Shown: in pieces, positions 17,327-25,842 of the stretch
Layout: each line of letters begins with the position of its first letter
Numbering within the stretch: position 1 is the stretch's first letter
From: Crocinitomicaceae bacterium
GTDB lineage: Bacteria; Bacteroidota; Bacteroidia; Flavobacteriales_D; Crocinitomicaceae
Direction of reading: 5' to 3'
DNA: 64,000 bases
NCBI GenBank assembly: GCA_029252405.1
Contig: JAQXBM010000041.1
Coordinates: 1-64,000 of the forward strand
Notes under the pieces: generated by a model
The model's database searches: none
Seen by the model: the letters and a program-made list of their open reading frames with translations, nothing else
Told to the model about the DNA's origin: nothing
Translations under genes and position numbers: made by a program

Positions 17327-18478
17327 ATGAATTTACGCCCTCAAAATATCTTATTGATTGGATCTCTCGTTTTTCTTGCGATCTCCTGTTCGAACAGCAA
17401 TATTGCTCAGCAAGCGAATCAAGGAGCGACCAATGCTGAAAACACGTTTAACATTAATTTGGATGTCGCGACGTGCAAAGAAGAACCGAAATACGAAAGT
17501 GAATTCTCTCAGGACATTGATTCCATTCGAGGTGCTCGAACAATCGTTTCGAATAGTATACCAAATCATGACACGGGTGCATTCCCAAATAGTGGAAATC
17601 CGAATAGAATTCAGCCTCAAAATCACTCGTATTCGCTTGTACTGAAACCAAAGTACACAGGAAAGGCAACGCCAGGACAAGGTTATTCTTTTGGGATTTT
17701 ATTGAATGGAGTGGAAGTGGATCCGTATTCCGGCGAGTTCTTTCAAGGACGAAATGGAATGAATCGCGAATGGAACATCAATGCATTGACTTCTTCAGTG
17801 AATTTGGGAACAGATTGCAACAATGCCCATGTTCAGCCGGATGGAAAATATCACTACCATGGAACTCCAACCGCATACTTGGAAGATTTGAAGGTCGACG
17901 GAACGAAGATGGTGAAAATAGGTTATGCCGCAGATGGCTTTCCGATTTACTACAAATACGGTTATTCCGATTCAGGAGAATTGATCGAACTAACCAGTGG
18001 ATTCAAACTGAAATCTGGAAATCGCCCTGGTGATGGGAAGTCCTCGCCTGACGGTGTGTATGACGGAACGTACTTCCAAGATTACGAATACGATTCACAA
18101 TTGAGTTTGCTCGACGAATGCAACGGACGATTCGGAAAAACTCCCGAAAGTGAAAACGAATATTACTATGTGTTCACGGATAATTATCCTTCGTCACCGT
18201 TGTGTTTCATGGGAACACCAAGTGATGATTTCAATCACCGAATGGGAGGAGAACCTCAATTGGGTGGGCGATCTGGTGGAAATCGACCGCAGGGAGGTCC
18301 GAATCCTGACAGATTATTCGAAGAGTTTGATACAAACAAAGACGATCGACTTTCCAAAGATGAAGTCAGAGGACCTCTACAAAATGATTTCGATCGCTGC
18401 GATAAAAACAACGATGGCTTTCTCACAAGAGATGAACTAGCGAATTTACCACCTCCACCAAATGGAAGAAGACCATAG
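17327..18478 (+). CDS. YHYH-domain lipoprotein with C-terminal EF-hands
   Basis: From the ATG at 17327 the protein has 383 residues. A signal sequence ends FLAISCSNS (lipobox Cys). The YHYH domain contains GKYHYHGTPTAYL, GYAADGFPIYYKYGY and LDECNGRFGKTPE. A glycine/proline-rich linker (GGRSGGNRPQGGPNPD) leads to two EF-hand calcium loops, DTNKDDRLSKDE and DKNNDGFLTRDE. An ATG 75 bp upstream would place 25 extra residues before the signal peptide and is not preferred. YHYH proteins are of unknown biochemical function. The surface location and calcium binding are predictions. Confidence 0.85.
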   Translation: MNLRPQNILLIGSLVFLAISCSNSNIAQQANQGATNAENTFNINLDVATCKEEPKYESEFSQDIDSIRGARTIVSNSIPNHDTGAFPNSGNPNRIQPQNHSYSLVLKPKYTGKATPGQGYSFGILLNGVEVDPYSGEFFQGRNGMNREWNINALTSSVNLGTDCNNAHVQPDGKYHYHGTPTAYLEDLKVDGTKMVKIGYAADGFPIYYKYGYSDSGELIELTSGFKLKSGNRPGDGKSSPDGVYDGTYFQDYEYDSQLSLLDECNGRFGKTPESENEYYYVFTDNYPSSPLCFMGTPSDDFNHRMGGEPQLGGRSGGNRPQGGPNPDRLFEEFDTNKDDRLSKDEVRGPLQNDFDRCDKNNDGFLTRDELANLPPPPNGRRP

Positions 18479-18554
18479 AATAATGAAGCGTTGCTCTTGC
18501 TGAAGGTTTTTTTAAATCGCTATTTTACAGTTGATTAATAGCATTATTTCTATG

Positions 18555-18581
18555 AAAAAGTCGGTCGTTGATCGGCTTTTT
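18555..18581. terminator. Bidirectional terminator between convergent genes
   Basis: AAAAAGTCGGTC pairs with GATCGGCTTTTT over 12 bp with two G-T wobbles and a 3-nt loop. It overlaps the last two bases of the minus-strand stop codon at 18580 and lies 76 bp after the plus-strand YHYH gene. Confidence 0.75.
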
Positions 18582-18882
18582 AGTTCTCAAAACCATTGAA
18601 ATACGCATTCACACTCCAAGCCTGAGGCTTTTCAGCAAACCACGGTTTGATCTTTGGCCAGATCGTTCCAAAAGTCTCCGAATTTCGATAAGCATCCAAT
18701 GCTTCTTGAGTTTCCCAATGACTGTAAGTCATGACGATAGTAGGACGATTGATATCTTGGTACAATTTCATTCCATAACAACCAGGGAAAGTATTCACTT
18801 GATGCTTGATCGTATCAAAGAATTGAAAAAATCCTTCAATCTTATCTTGTTCAAATTCCAGTTGTACGATGCGGGTAATCAT
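18580..18882 (-). CDS. Antibiotic biosynthesis monooxygenase-like (ABM) protein
   Basis: This 100-residue protein fits the dimeric alpha/beta ferredoxin-like ABM fold. It has an N-terminal strand MITRIVQLEF, a helix, a central PGCYGMKLYQD strand and the SHWETQEALDAYRNSETF segment typical of the family. Members include monooxygenases, heme-degrading enzymes and many of unknown role; no specific substrate can be given. Its ATG overlaps the stop codon of the upstream gene (TAATG), so the two are translationally coupled. Confidence 0.8.
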   Translation of the reverse strand: MITRIVQLEFEQDKIEGFFQFFDTIKHQVNTFPGCYGMKLYQDINRPTIVMTYSHWETQEALDAYRNSETFGTIWPKIKPWFAEKPQAWSVNAYFNGFEN

Positions 18883-19739
18883 TAAAACAGCGATTCAATA
18901 GTTGTGCGCGATCCTTTTGGGGTAAACTCTACTCGAATCATATCATTTACGCGCAAGCCAAATAATTGCTCAGCACCTCCAGTGCTACCATTTGCTCCAC
19001 GATTGATCGCAATTTCCATGAGGCCATTGGCATTGAAAATAGCCACCTTTTCACCTTGAGGTACCTCATTGTAGGCGCCAGAAATAACATCGATGAAATA
19101 ATCCTTTTTCTTGAAATATACCACGAATGGTGTCTCTTCACCGAACTGCTCAAACAAGTCACGATTGATATTTGTAATAGCGTTTCCGTAATTGTCGATG
19201 TGGATTACGTAGCCTTTGATGAGGTTTGTTTCCGTGATCGCCGTTGGAGTCAATGCGCTTTTGTATGAGTTCGAAGGTGTGGCGAAACTTCCTGGATCTT
19301 CTTCGTTCAAAATTTGAAAGGCAGCCTTCAGTAAAACGTTCTTTGTAGGGAAGGTAAACAGATTTTCATTCGACAAGATGTCTTCAATTCGCCAAAAAGC
19401 ATCTGGTCTTTTTTCTCCAAGAAACGCTCCGAAGAATCCATTGTCACAAGAGACGAAATAATGTCCATCAAACAACATGATTGCTGGAAAGCTTCCATCC
19501 GTTCCTCCAAAATTAATAACCGGCTCACTGTCCACTCCGACTACGTGCACTGTCCCTTTTGGGAAATCCTGATAACACGATCGAACATGATAAGAGGCTT
19601 CAGCTATGTCGAAAGGACGAACCGAGTGCGAAATATCAATGATTTTAGCATCCTCCAACGAGCGCAGAATGGTTCCTTTCAACGAAGCCACATAGTGGTC
19701 GTCAAGTCCCATATCCGTTGTTAAAGTGATGACTTTCAT
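18882..19739 (-). CDS. SAM hydroxide adenosyltransferase family protein (DUF62)
   Basis: The 285-residue protein matches the S-adenosylmethionine hydrolase/chlorinase/fluorinase family. It has LTTDMGLDDHYVASLKG at the N-terminus, IIDISHSVRPFDIAEASY, VGVDSEPVI and, in the C-terminal domain, HIDNYGNAITNI and IAINRGANGSTGGAEQLFG. Most bacterial and archaeal members convert SAM and water to adenosine and methionine, and halogenation is the exception, so hydrolysis is the likely activity. It shares a TAATG junction with the downstream ABM gene. Confidence 0.87.
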   Translation of the reverse strand: MKVITLTTDMGLDDHYVASLKGTILRSLEDAKIIDISHSVRPFDIAEASYHVRSCYQDFPKGTVHVVGVDSEPVINFGGTDGSFPAIMLFDGHYFVSCDNGFFGAFLGEKRPDAFWRIEDILSNENLFTFPTKNVLLKAAFQILNEEDPGSFATPSNSYKSALTPTAITETNLIKGYVIHIDNYGNAITNINRDLFEQFGEETPFVVYFKKKDYFIDVISGAYNEVPQGEKVAIFNANGLMEIAINRGANGSTGGAEQLFGLRVNDMIRVEFTPKGSRTTIESLF

Positions 19740-19903
19740 TGGTTGTAAATCAGTCTTGCGAGGGTTTTGTTAATTAATTTGAACAAAAATAACGCTAAAA
19801 TAATGATTAGTGTAGAGTTCTATTGTATATTCATTCTCTTTTAGAGATTGAGCGAACGCGATTTGCAAATCTCATTGACAACGACAAAATAAATTGAATA
19901 CGA

Positions 19904-20902
19904 TTGCTAGAAAGAAAAATTGAAATTCAAGGGATCAATCCCGCCGAGCTATTCGGAGTAAACAATACGAAGCTTAAACACCTTAAAGCCTACTTCCCGA
20001 AATTACATGTCGCTGCGCGCGGAAATGTTCTCACGATTGCGGGTGACGATGAAGTAATGGATGAATTCGAAAAGAAATTCGAACTCATTTTGAAACTCTT
20101 CAACAAGTACAACACGATTTCTTTAAACAACATCGACAACCTTATGTTGAAGGATGGTTCTGATTTATTGGGATTGGACAACGGTTCTGAGGTGTTGGTG
20201 CATGGAAATCACGGAGTTCAAATTAGAGCAAAAACCATCAATCAGCGAAAGTTGGTGGAAGCTGTGAATAAGAATGACATGGTATTCGCAGTTGGACCAG
20301 CGGGAACGGGAAAGACATATACGGCGGTAGCATTGGCAGTTCGTGCGCTAAAAGCGAAAGAAGTAAAACGAATCATTCTTACTCGTCCAGCCGTTGAGGC
20401 AGGCGAAAATTTAGGGTTCCTTCCTGGTGATTTAAAAGAAAAACTCGATCCGTACATGATGCCGCTCTATGACGCATTGCGTGATATGATTCCACCAGAA
20501 AAGTTGGCGGATATGATCGAGTTCGGAATTATAGAAATTGCACCGTTAGCATTTATGCGCGGGCGCACGCTTGACAAAGCATTCGTTATTTTGGATGAGG
20601 CGCAGAATTCGACCACGATGCAAATGAAAATGTTCCTTACGCGAATGGGAATGACTGCGAAATTTGCCGTAACCGGAGATATGTCACAAGTCGATCTTCC
20701 GAATCGTCAACGATCGGGGTTGGCCTATGCACTCGACGTTTTAACGGGTGTTGAAGGAATTGGTGTAATCCGAATGGGGCAAGCCGATGTGATCCGACAC
20801 AAATTGGTAAAGCGAATTATTGATGCCTTTGATAAAGAAGAAGCAAAGCAAAAAGAACGACGTAAGGATTCGAAAGATTCAAAGGATTCAAAGAAAGATT
20901 GA
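19904..20902 (+). CDS. phoH: PhoH family ATPase
   Basis: The 332-residue protein starts at a TTG. An in-frame stop lies three codons upstream, no ATG occurs before residue 52, and the conserved N-terminal KIEIQGINPAELFG lies directly after the TTG. The ATPase domain has Walker A GPAGTGKT (131-138), RPAVEAGENLGFLPGD and Walker B FVILDEAQN. The C-terminus is a short KDSKDSKDSKKD repeat encoded by near-perfect 9-bp repeats. PhoH-like proteins are NTPases linked to RNA metabolism and phosphate starvation; the exact role is unsettled. Confidence 0.92.
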   Translation: MLERKIEIQGINPAELFGVNNTKLKHLKAYFPKLHVAARGNVLTIAGDDEVMDEFEKKFELILKLFNKYNTISLNNIDNLMLKDGSDLLGLDNGSEVLVHGNHGVQIRAKTINQRKLVEAVNKNDMVFAVGPAGTGKTYTAVALAVRALKAKEVKRIILTRPAVEAGENLGFLPGDLKEKLDPYMMPLYDALRDMIPPEKLADMIEFGIIEIAPLAFMRGRTLDKAFVILDEAQNSTTMQMKMFLTRMGMTAKFAVTGDMSQVDLPNRQRSGLAYALDVLTGVEGIGVIRMGQADVIRHKLVKRIIDAFDKEEAKQKERRKDSKDSKDSKKD

Positions 20903-21074
20903 ATTAGATTTTCATAAGAGTTTGCTGATATTTGATTCTCATTTACCTTTTCAATTTTCTTGATGCTATGCATCGGCTTGACCGAAAAAAAAGTGTTGAA
21001 TCGATTTTATATCAATCAGTGTGAACATCCGGATTTTAATTATCAACAAAAAGAAAAAATTCAATTTTGATCCT

Positions 21075-21082
21075 TAATTTTG
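21075..21082 (+). promoter_or_regulatory. -7 promoter element of purC
   Basis: TAATTTTG matches TAnnTTTG and lies 22 bp before the purC ATG. No TTG at -33 is visible. Confidence 0.45.
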
Positions 21083-21104
21083 CACCTCATTTAAGACAAC
21101 CGTA

Positions 21105-22055
21105 ATGAGTAACGCGATCATCGAAAGTACATTCAAATTTAAAGGTCAAATCGACGAATACAACGGAAAAGTGCGTGATGTATACACGCTCGACAACGGA
21201 TTGTTAGTCATGGTGGCATCGGATCGTATCTCTGCGTTTGATCACGTTCTTCCGAAAGGAATTCCTTTCAAAGGACAAGTATTGAATCAAGTGGCAACGA
21301 TGTTTTTAGATGCCACAAAGGACATTGTTCCGAACTGGTTGATCGCAACTCCAGATCCATCGGTAGCTATCGGTCACGCTTGTGAACCAATTCGTGTGGA
21401 AATGGTGATTCGCGGTTACATGTCAGGACACGCAGCGCGCGAGTACAAAGCAGGAAAGCGAATTCTTTGTGGAGTTCCAATGCCAGAAGGAATGAAGGAG
21501 AATGATAAATTCCCAGTTCCGATTATCACTCCAGCGACCAAAGCAGAAGAAGGACACGACGAAGATATTTCCAGAGGAGAAATCATTGCTCAAGGAATCG
21601 TTCCAGAAGATGTGTACGTTCAATTGGAAGATTACACGCGTCAGTTGTTCCAAAGAGGAACGGAAATGGCCGCGAAACAAGGGTTGATTCTTGTCGACAC
21701 GAAATATGAATTCGGAATTCGAAATGGTGAAGTGATGTTGATTGATGAAATTCACACGCCAGATTCTTCGCGTTACTTTTATGCTGAGGGATACGAAGGG
21801 CGTCAAGCGAAAGGTGAAGCACAGAAACAATTGTCAAAAGAGTTTGTTCGTCAGTGGTTGATTCAAAATGATTTTCAAGGATTGGAAGGACAGACGATGC
21901 CTGTGATGCCTGATGATTTCGTGCAAGTGGTAACAGATCGTTACGTTGAACTTTACGAGAAAATTACAGGAAAGGATTTCGAAAAATCAGATACTTCAAA
22001 CATTCAGGAGCGCATTCAATCGAATGTTGACGAATACTTAGCGAAGAACGCTTAA
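21105..22055 (+). CDS. purC: Phosphoribosylaminoimidazole-succinocarboxamide synthase
   Basis: The 316-residue protein matches the longer SAICAR synthetase form. [20 protein letters not shown] and [20 protein letters not shown] form the ATP-binding N-domain, followed by [46 protein letters not shown] and a C-terminal helical tail. It joins CAIR and aspartate using ATP in purine synthesis. The gene is single in its transcription unit. Its TAA stop shares the palindrome TTAA with the stop of the convergent gene at 22052. Confidence 0.97.
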   Translation: MSNAIIESTFKFKGQIDEYNGKVRDVYTLDNGLLVMVASDRISAFDHVLPKGIPFKGQVLNQVATMFLDATKDIVPNWLIATPDPSVAIGHACEPIRVEMVIRGYMSGHAAREYKAGKRILCGVPMPEGMKENDKFPVPIITPATKAEEGHDEDISRGEIIAQGIVPEDVYVQLEDYTRQLFQRGTEMAAKQGLILVDTKYEFGIRNGEVMLIDEIHTPDSSRYFYAEGYEGRQAKGEAQKQLSKEFVRQWLIQNDFQGLEGQTMPVMPDDFVQVVTDRYVELYEKITGKDFEKSDTSNIQERIQSNVDEYLAKNA

Positions 22056-22480
22056 TTCGGGTTTACTTTTGCCTCAATAAGTCGAAGGGCACCATATTCA
22101 ATGGTACCAACTTTTGCCGTCAATGAAATTGAGTCGTTTTCTTCGAATGTTTTAAGTTCCTCTTTCTGTTCCTTGGTGAAATGTACTAAGATATGCGCTT
22201 GTTGAAGACCTTGCAGCAGCGCTTCATCATCAATGCTCATAAGAATTTCTTCCCCATCCGCAGAAGGACTGTGTCCCCAATTTATAGCATCTAAGGTGAC
22301 TACTTTACCTTCAAAATCTTCAGGTGTATTAAACAAATCTTCACATGTCAATGCGGAACTCTTTTCTTTCGATTCCTTGGATTTAAGATCAATACCAATC
22401 GAATCATCTTGGACTTGACATGCGTGCAATCCAAAAATAATAGATCCAAAAAAGATTCCTTGACGAATGGTCGTTTTCAT
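22052..22480 (-). CDS. OB-fold lipoprotein (tRNA_anti-like)
   Basis: The 142-residue protein has a signal segment ending FGLHACQVQ (lipobox Cys) and a mature domain containing [16 protein letters not shown], an ILVHFTKEQ strand and [21 protein letters not shown]. That order of strands resembles the OB-fold 'tRNA_anti-like' domain found in many Bacteroidota lipoproteins. Ligand unknown. Its stop codon overlaps the purC stop on the other strand by 4 bp, so the two transcripts overlap at their ends. Confidence 0.75.
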   Translation of the reverse strand: MKTTIRQGIFFGSIIFGLHACQVQDDSIGIDLKSKESKEKSSALTCEDLFNTPEDFEGKVVTLDAINWGHSPSADGEEILMSIDDEALLQGLQQAHILVHFTKEQKEELKTFEENDSISLTAKVGTIEYGALRLIEAKVNPN

Positions 22481-22598
22481 GATGTAGGCAGTAATGTTGA
22501 TCGTTAGTGATCACAAAGTACTGATTTCATGTTAACTAGAAGTTAAGGATGAGTAGATACCGAGAAAGAATGAATGAATCGAGATTTCGTGTTAATCT

Positions 22599-23129
22599 TT
22601 ATAAACTCGCTACGAACTTGTCTAGTTCAGTTTTATGTTCTTTTGCCAAATTTTCGTCTTTGATTCCTTCTTCAGAGAAGTTGTCTTGAAACGAAGGAAG
22701 CATAAAGGAAGCAGTGATTTCCGCACCAAATCGAGGGAAAGCAGCACTTGCTAGCTCATGCACTGATTTTCCACCTCGTCCTCCTGGTGATGTCGCCAAC
22801 AAGTACATCTTTTTACCAGACCAGATTTTTCCCTCTAGGCGAGATACCCAATCCATTAAGTTTTTGAATGCAGCGGTGTAATTTCCGTTGTGCTCAGCCA
22901 AAGAAACGATGATTCCATCCATGGATTCAATGCACTTCTTGAGTCGCTGTGCTGCCTCTGGAATTCCATCCGACGATTCCAAATCAGAGCTGTAAAGCGG
23001 AGCTTCGTAATCGTTTAAGTCGATTAATGTCAATTCCGCATCTTCTATTTGATGTGCTGTGTAATGAGCAAGTTGCTTGTTGATTGAAGTTGAGCTAGTT
23101 GATGCTCCTAAGGCCAAAATTCGTTTCAT
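22599..23129 (-). CDS. NADPH-dependent FMN reductase family protein
   Basis: From the ATG at 23129 the protein has 176 residues and a flavodoxin-like fold. MKRILALGASTSSTSINKQL binds the FMN phosphate, and LAEHNGNYTAAFKNLMDW and ATSPGGRGG match the family's FMN and NAD(P)H loops. It probably reduces FMN or quinones in the cytoplasm. A frame extension of 15 codons upstream is possible, but those residues precede the conserved strand and are not expected. It is divergent from the DUF1853 gene, with 66 bp between the start codons. Confidence 0.9.
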   Translation of the reverse strand: MKRILALGASTSSTSINKQLAHYTAHQIEDAELTLIDLNDYEAPLYSSDLESSDGIPEAAQRLKKCIESMDGIIVSLAEHNGNYTAAFKNLMDWVSRLEGKIWSGKKMYLLATSPGGRGGKSVHELASAAFPRFGAEITASFMLPSFQDNFSEEGIKDENLAKEHKTELDKFVASL

Positions 23130-23195
23130 GTTTTCTGATTGATTAGAGAGCAAAATACTAAACTCCTGCAACAATTGTTTATTATTGTTGAGTCA

Positions 23196-24029
23196 ATGAA
23201 GGATTCTCAAAATAGCACTGGATTTTTTGCAACGAAATTGATTTCTGAGCAGTCGCTCATTCCTGCAATCCCAAATTTTGATCATTCAATAACTGGATTT
23301 CCGCTTAATTCAACGCTTTCTTTTTCTGATTCCGAATTGGGAATTCCTGAACGATTAATGCTTGGAAAGCGAGCCGAGCGCTATTTTTCTGAGTGGGTGA
23401 GGCGGTCCTCCGAATTTGACTTGGTAGCTGAGAATATTCAAGTCATTGATCAAAAACAAACCTTGGGTGAATTCGATTTCATCGTTCGGAGAAAATCGGA
23501 TGATCAATTGATTCACGTTGAGCTCGTTTACAAGTTCTATTTATTCGATCCTGCTGTTGATGGGAACGAATTTGAACACTGGATCGGTCCAAATAGGGGA
23601 GATCAACTCGATTTCAAGCTGGACAAATTGCAAAATCATCAGTTTCCGCTGTTGTTCAGCGAGGCTGCGAAAAATAAGTTGGAGAATTCGGGAATTGATA
23701 CTTCCAATATTGAACAACAGGTGTTGTTTTTGGCGAATCTGTTTACGCCAATTAATCATCAAGTGGATTTTCAAGAAGTAAATAAAAATGCAATTGAAGG
23801 CTCATGGATGAATTTGGATGATTGGGTGCGAACAGCGAACTCAGAAGACATCTTTGCGATTCCTTCACAAGTGAATTGGTTCTCTCGAAAACTCGAGCAA
23901 ATTGAATGGTTAACCAAGACAGAGATCATGGAAAAGATCATGTTGATGCATACTAAAAAGCGCTCACCTTTGGTTTACTCGAAGGACGTTAGCAGCAATC
24001 AATCCCGGGATTTCGTTGTTTGGTGGTGA
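23196..24029 (+). CDS. DUF1853 family protein, possible PD-(D/E)XK nuclease fold
   Basis: From the ATG at 23196 the protein has 277 residues. The segment LGEFDFIVRR...HVELVYKFYLFDP followed by WIGPNRGDQLDFKLDKL matches DUF1853. The E-(x)-D...E-x-x-x-K arrangement resembles a PD-(D/E)XK core. No biochemical function is established that I can name. An in-frame TTG at 23139 was rejected because it adds residues before the recognisable part and lies in the divergent promoter region. The gene ends 1 bp from the convergent UDG gene. Confidence 0.82.
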   Translation: MKDSQNSTGFFATKLISEQSLIPAIPNFDHSITGFPLNSTLSFSDSELGIPERLMLGKRAERYFSEWVRRSSEFDLVAENIQVIDQKQTLGEFDFIVRRKSDDQLIHVELVYKFYLFDPAVDGNEFEHWIGPNRGDQLDFKLDKLQNHQFPLLFSEAAKNKLENSGIDTSNIEQQVLFLANLFTPINHQVDFQEVNKNAIEGSWMNLDDWVRTANSEDIFAIPSQVNWFSRKLEQIEWLTKTEIMEKIMLMHTKKRSPLVYSKDVSSNQSRDFVVWW

Positions 24030-24030
24030 T

Positions 24031-24609
24031 TCAAATAAGTGCGTGCACTCTTTCCCGTAAAGTAGGCAAAACATCATGAGCAAACCACGGATTCTTTTTC
24101 ATCCAAATCGCGTTTCTTGGCGATGGGTGAGGTAATACAAAGTTCTTCGGTAAGTATTCTGAGAAATGAAGCACAGTTTCCGTCAAGTTTTTCTTTGCTT
24201 CTGATTTGAGGTAATATTTCTGAGCATACACGCCGATCAACAAAACCAATTCCAATTCTGGGAGCTCATTCAGCAGTGCTTCGTGCCACAATGGAGCGCA
24301 TTCTTTTCGTGGAGGGAGATCACCTGACTTTCCTTTTCCAGGATAGCAAAATCCCATGGGTACGATTCCAAAAAGGTCTGGATTGTAGAATTGCTCATTC
24401 GTGACATTCAACCAAGCGCGTAGGTTTTTCCCGCTTTGATCATCCCAAGGGATTCCCGAAGCATGGACTTTCGTTCCAGGAGCTTGGCCGATAATTAAGA
24501 TTTTACTTTTCTTAGAAACTGAAACTACAGGACGCGGACCGAGAGGCAAGTGTTTCTCGCAAACTTTACAGTTGTTAATATCAATCAGAAGTTTATCGAA
24601 AGAAGTCAT
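24031..24609 (-). CDS. Uracil-DNA glycosylase family protein with Fe-S cysteines
   Basis: From the ATG at 24609 the protein has 192 residues. Motif A is GQAPGTKVHASGIPWDD (41-57) and the late motif is HPSPRN (161-166). Four cysteines at 14, 17, 88 and 104 (CxxC and C-x15-C) match the [4Fe-4S] pattern of family 4/5-like glycosylases. It should remove uracil or related bases from DNA. The start lies 1 bp after the stop of the receiver-domain gene, so it is the last gene of the GTPase/two-component operon. A longer frame upstream overlaps that gene and is not used. Confidence 0.85.
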   Translation of the reverse strand: MTSFDKLLIDINNCKVCEKHLPLGPRPVVSVSKKSKILIIGQAPGTKVHASGIPWDDQSGKNLRAWLNVTNEQFYNPDLFGIVPMGFCYPGKGKSGDLPPRKECAPLWHEALLNELPELELVLLIGVYAQKYYLKSEAKKNLTETVLHFSEYLPKNFVLPHPSPRNAIWMKKNPWFAHDVLPTLRERVHALI

Positions 24610-24610
24610 C

Positions 24611-25009
24611 TTAGTTCTGATCGAACTCGCCAATGATTTCTTGCAATTTATCTTTAGAAAGCGGTTTTGGGTTAAACGAAAGATTTGGGTACAACTTTGT
24701 CGTTCGTTCTTTGTCGAAATCTTCATCAGAAGAAGAAAGGATGACCACATTCGTGTTTTCCTTGTCCTCGTCAGTGAGGTAGGCATTCAAAATCCCTAGA
24801 AACTCGAATCCATCCATTACGGGCATGTTGAGATCGAGAAAAATCAATTTTGGTTTTTCTTCCGCATCCACGAAGAAATCGAAGCCAACTTTTCCGTTTT
24901 CAGAGAGGTGTACATTCACTTCGGGGTACAGTTTTTCAATCAATCTTCTGTGAAAATGATTGGTCGCGTCGTTATCGTCAATAATCAAGATGTTGGTCAG
25001 TTTCCCCAT
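24611..25009 (-). CDS. Single-domain response regulator (receiver only)
   Basis: The 132-residue protein is one CheY-like receiver with no output domain. The acidic pocket is Asp11/Asp12, the phospho-acceptor is Asp59 in FLDLNMPVMDG, the switch serines are at LSSS (91-94) and the conserved lysine is Lys115 in NPKPL. It starts 2 bp after the histidine kinase stop and ends 1 bp before the UDG start. The kinase is its obvious partner. Output must go through protein contacts, since there is no DNA-binding domain. Confidence 0.93.
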   Translation of the reverse strand: MGKLTNILIIDDNDATNHFHRRLIEKLYPEVNVHLSENGKVGFDFFVDAEEKPKLIFLDLNMPVMDGFEFLGILNAYLTDEDKENTNVVILSSSDEDFDKERTTKLYPNLSFNPKPLSKDKLQEIIGEFDQN

Positions 25010-25011
25010 AA

Positions 25012-25842
25012 CTATGCGTTTGTGCCCGTTAAAGGTAAGATGATTTTAAAAGTTGAACCAACTCCAACTTCACTTTCTATCTCCAAGGTGCCTCCGTAAT
25101 TCTCTAATAATTTATTGATGATGTACATTCCAATTCCTGATCCAGAGCCATCGTTGGTAACGCGTTTGAACAATCCCAAGAGTTTTTCGCGGTTCTTTTC
25201 CAAATCAATACCGACACCATTGTCCTCGATGGAAATACAAATAGTTTGCTCGTCAAGTTTCTCTGTATGAACCTTAATTACACCCGGTTTTTCTGGATCC
25301 AAGTACAAGATGGCATTCGAAATCAGGTTTTGCAAAATGCTGCGAAGAGCGGATTTATAGTAAGGGAAATTATCGAACTCGGTGAAGTCGCAAATGAACA
25401 GCACTCCTTTTTTCTTAATCGTTGATCGCATTCCCGACAATATACTTTCCACCAAACTGTCCATGTTGATCGTCACGAGCAGATCGTCTTTGTCATTTCG
25501 CGCTTTCAGTGCTGAAGTCAGTTCTTTGATTACATTCATTGCCTCACGAACGGAGTATTTCAACCACTTTATGGAATCTTTCACATCCCCAGAAGGCTCT
25601 TCTAAATCCATTTCCAGCAGGTCGAGGTAGCCTGAAATATTGGCAAGTGGGGTTTTTAAATCGTGCGTCGCGACGTAGGTAAATTGCTCCAGTTCGTTGT
25701 TATAACCAATAACTTTTGAGGAATCCGGGTCGTTATCTTCAACTAAAGTGCGCAGCGTTTCATTCTCAAGCCGCAGGGATTGATTTTCAGAAACTAGTAC
25801 TTCCAGTTTCTCCAGTAGATGTTCTACATTATCCTTGCTCAT
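25012..25842 (-). CDS. Cytoplasmic histidine kinase without sensor domain
   Basis: The 276-residue protein has a short N-terminal coiled coil (about 5-35), a HisKA domain with His60 in YVATHDLKTPL, and a HATPase domain with N-box QNLISNA, G1 DNGVGID (207-213) and G2 GSGIGMY (234-240). No transmembrane helix, PAS, GAF or HAMP domain is present, so its input must come from a partner through the coiled coil. Its 5' end overlaps the GTPase gene by 14 bp, indicating coupled translation. Confidence 0.93.
   Translation of the reverse strand: MSKDNVEHLLEKLEVLVSENQSLRLENETLRTLVEDNDPDSSKVIGYNNELEQFTYVATHDLKTPLANISGYLDLLEMDLEEPSGDVKDSIKWLKYSVREAMNVIKELTSALKARNDKDDLLVTINMDSLVESILSGMRSTIKKKGVLFICDFTEFDNFPYYKSALRSILQNLISNAILYLDPEKPGVIKVHTEKLDEQTICISIEDNGVGIDLEKNREKLLGLFKRVTNDGSGSGIGMYIINKLLENYGGTLEIESEVGVGSTFKIILPLTGTNA

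Noticed and set aside
18882-19739. SAM-dependent halogenase
   Set aside because: Most members of the family hydrolyse SAM, and no halogen metabolism genes are present.
24031-24786. Longer N-terminus for the uracil-DNA glycosylase
   Set aside because: The extra residues run through the receiver gene in another frame, and the ATG at 24609 follows that gene's stop directly.
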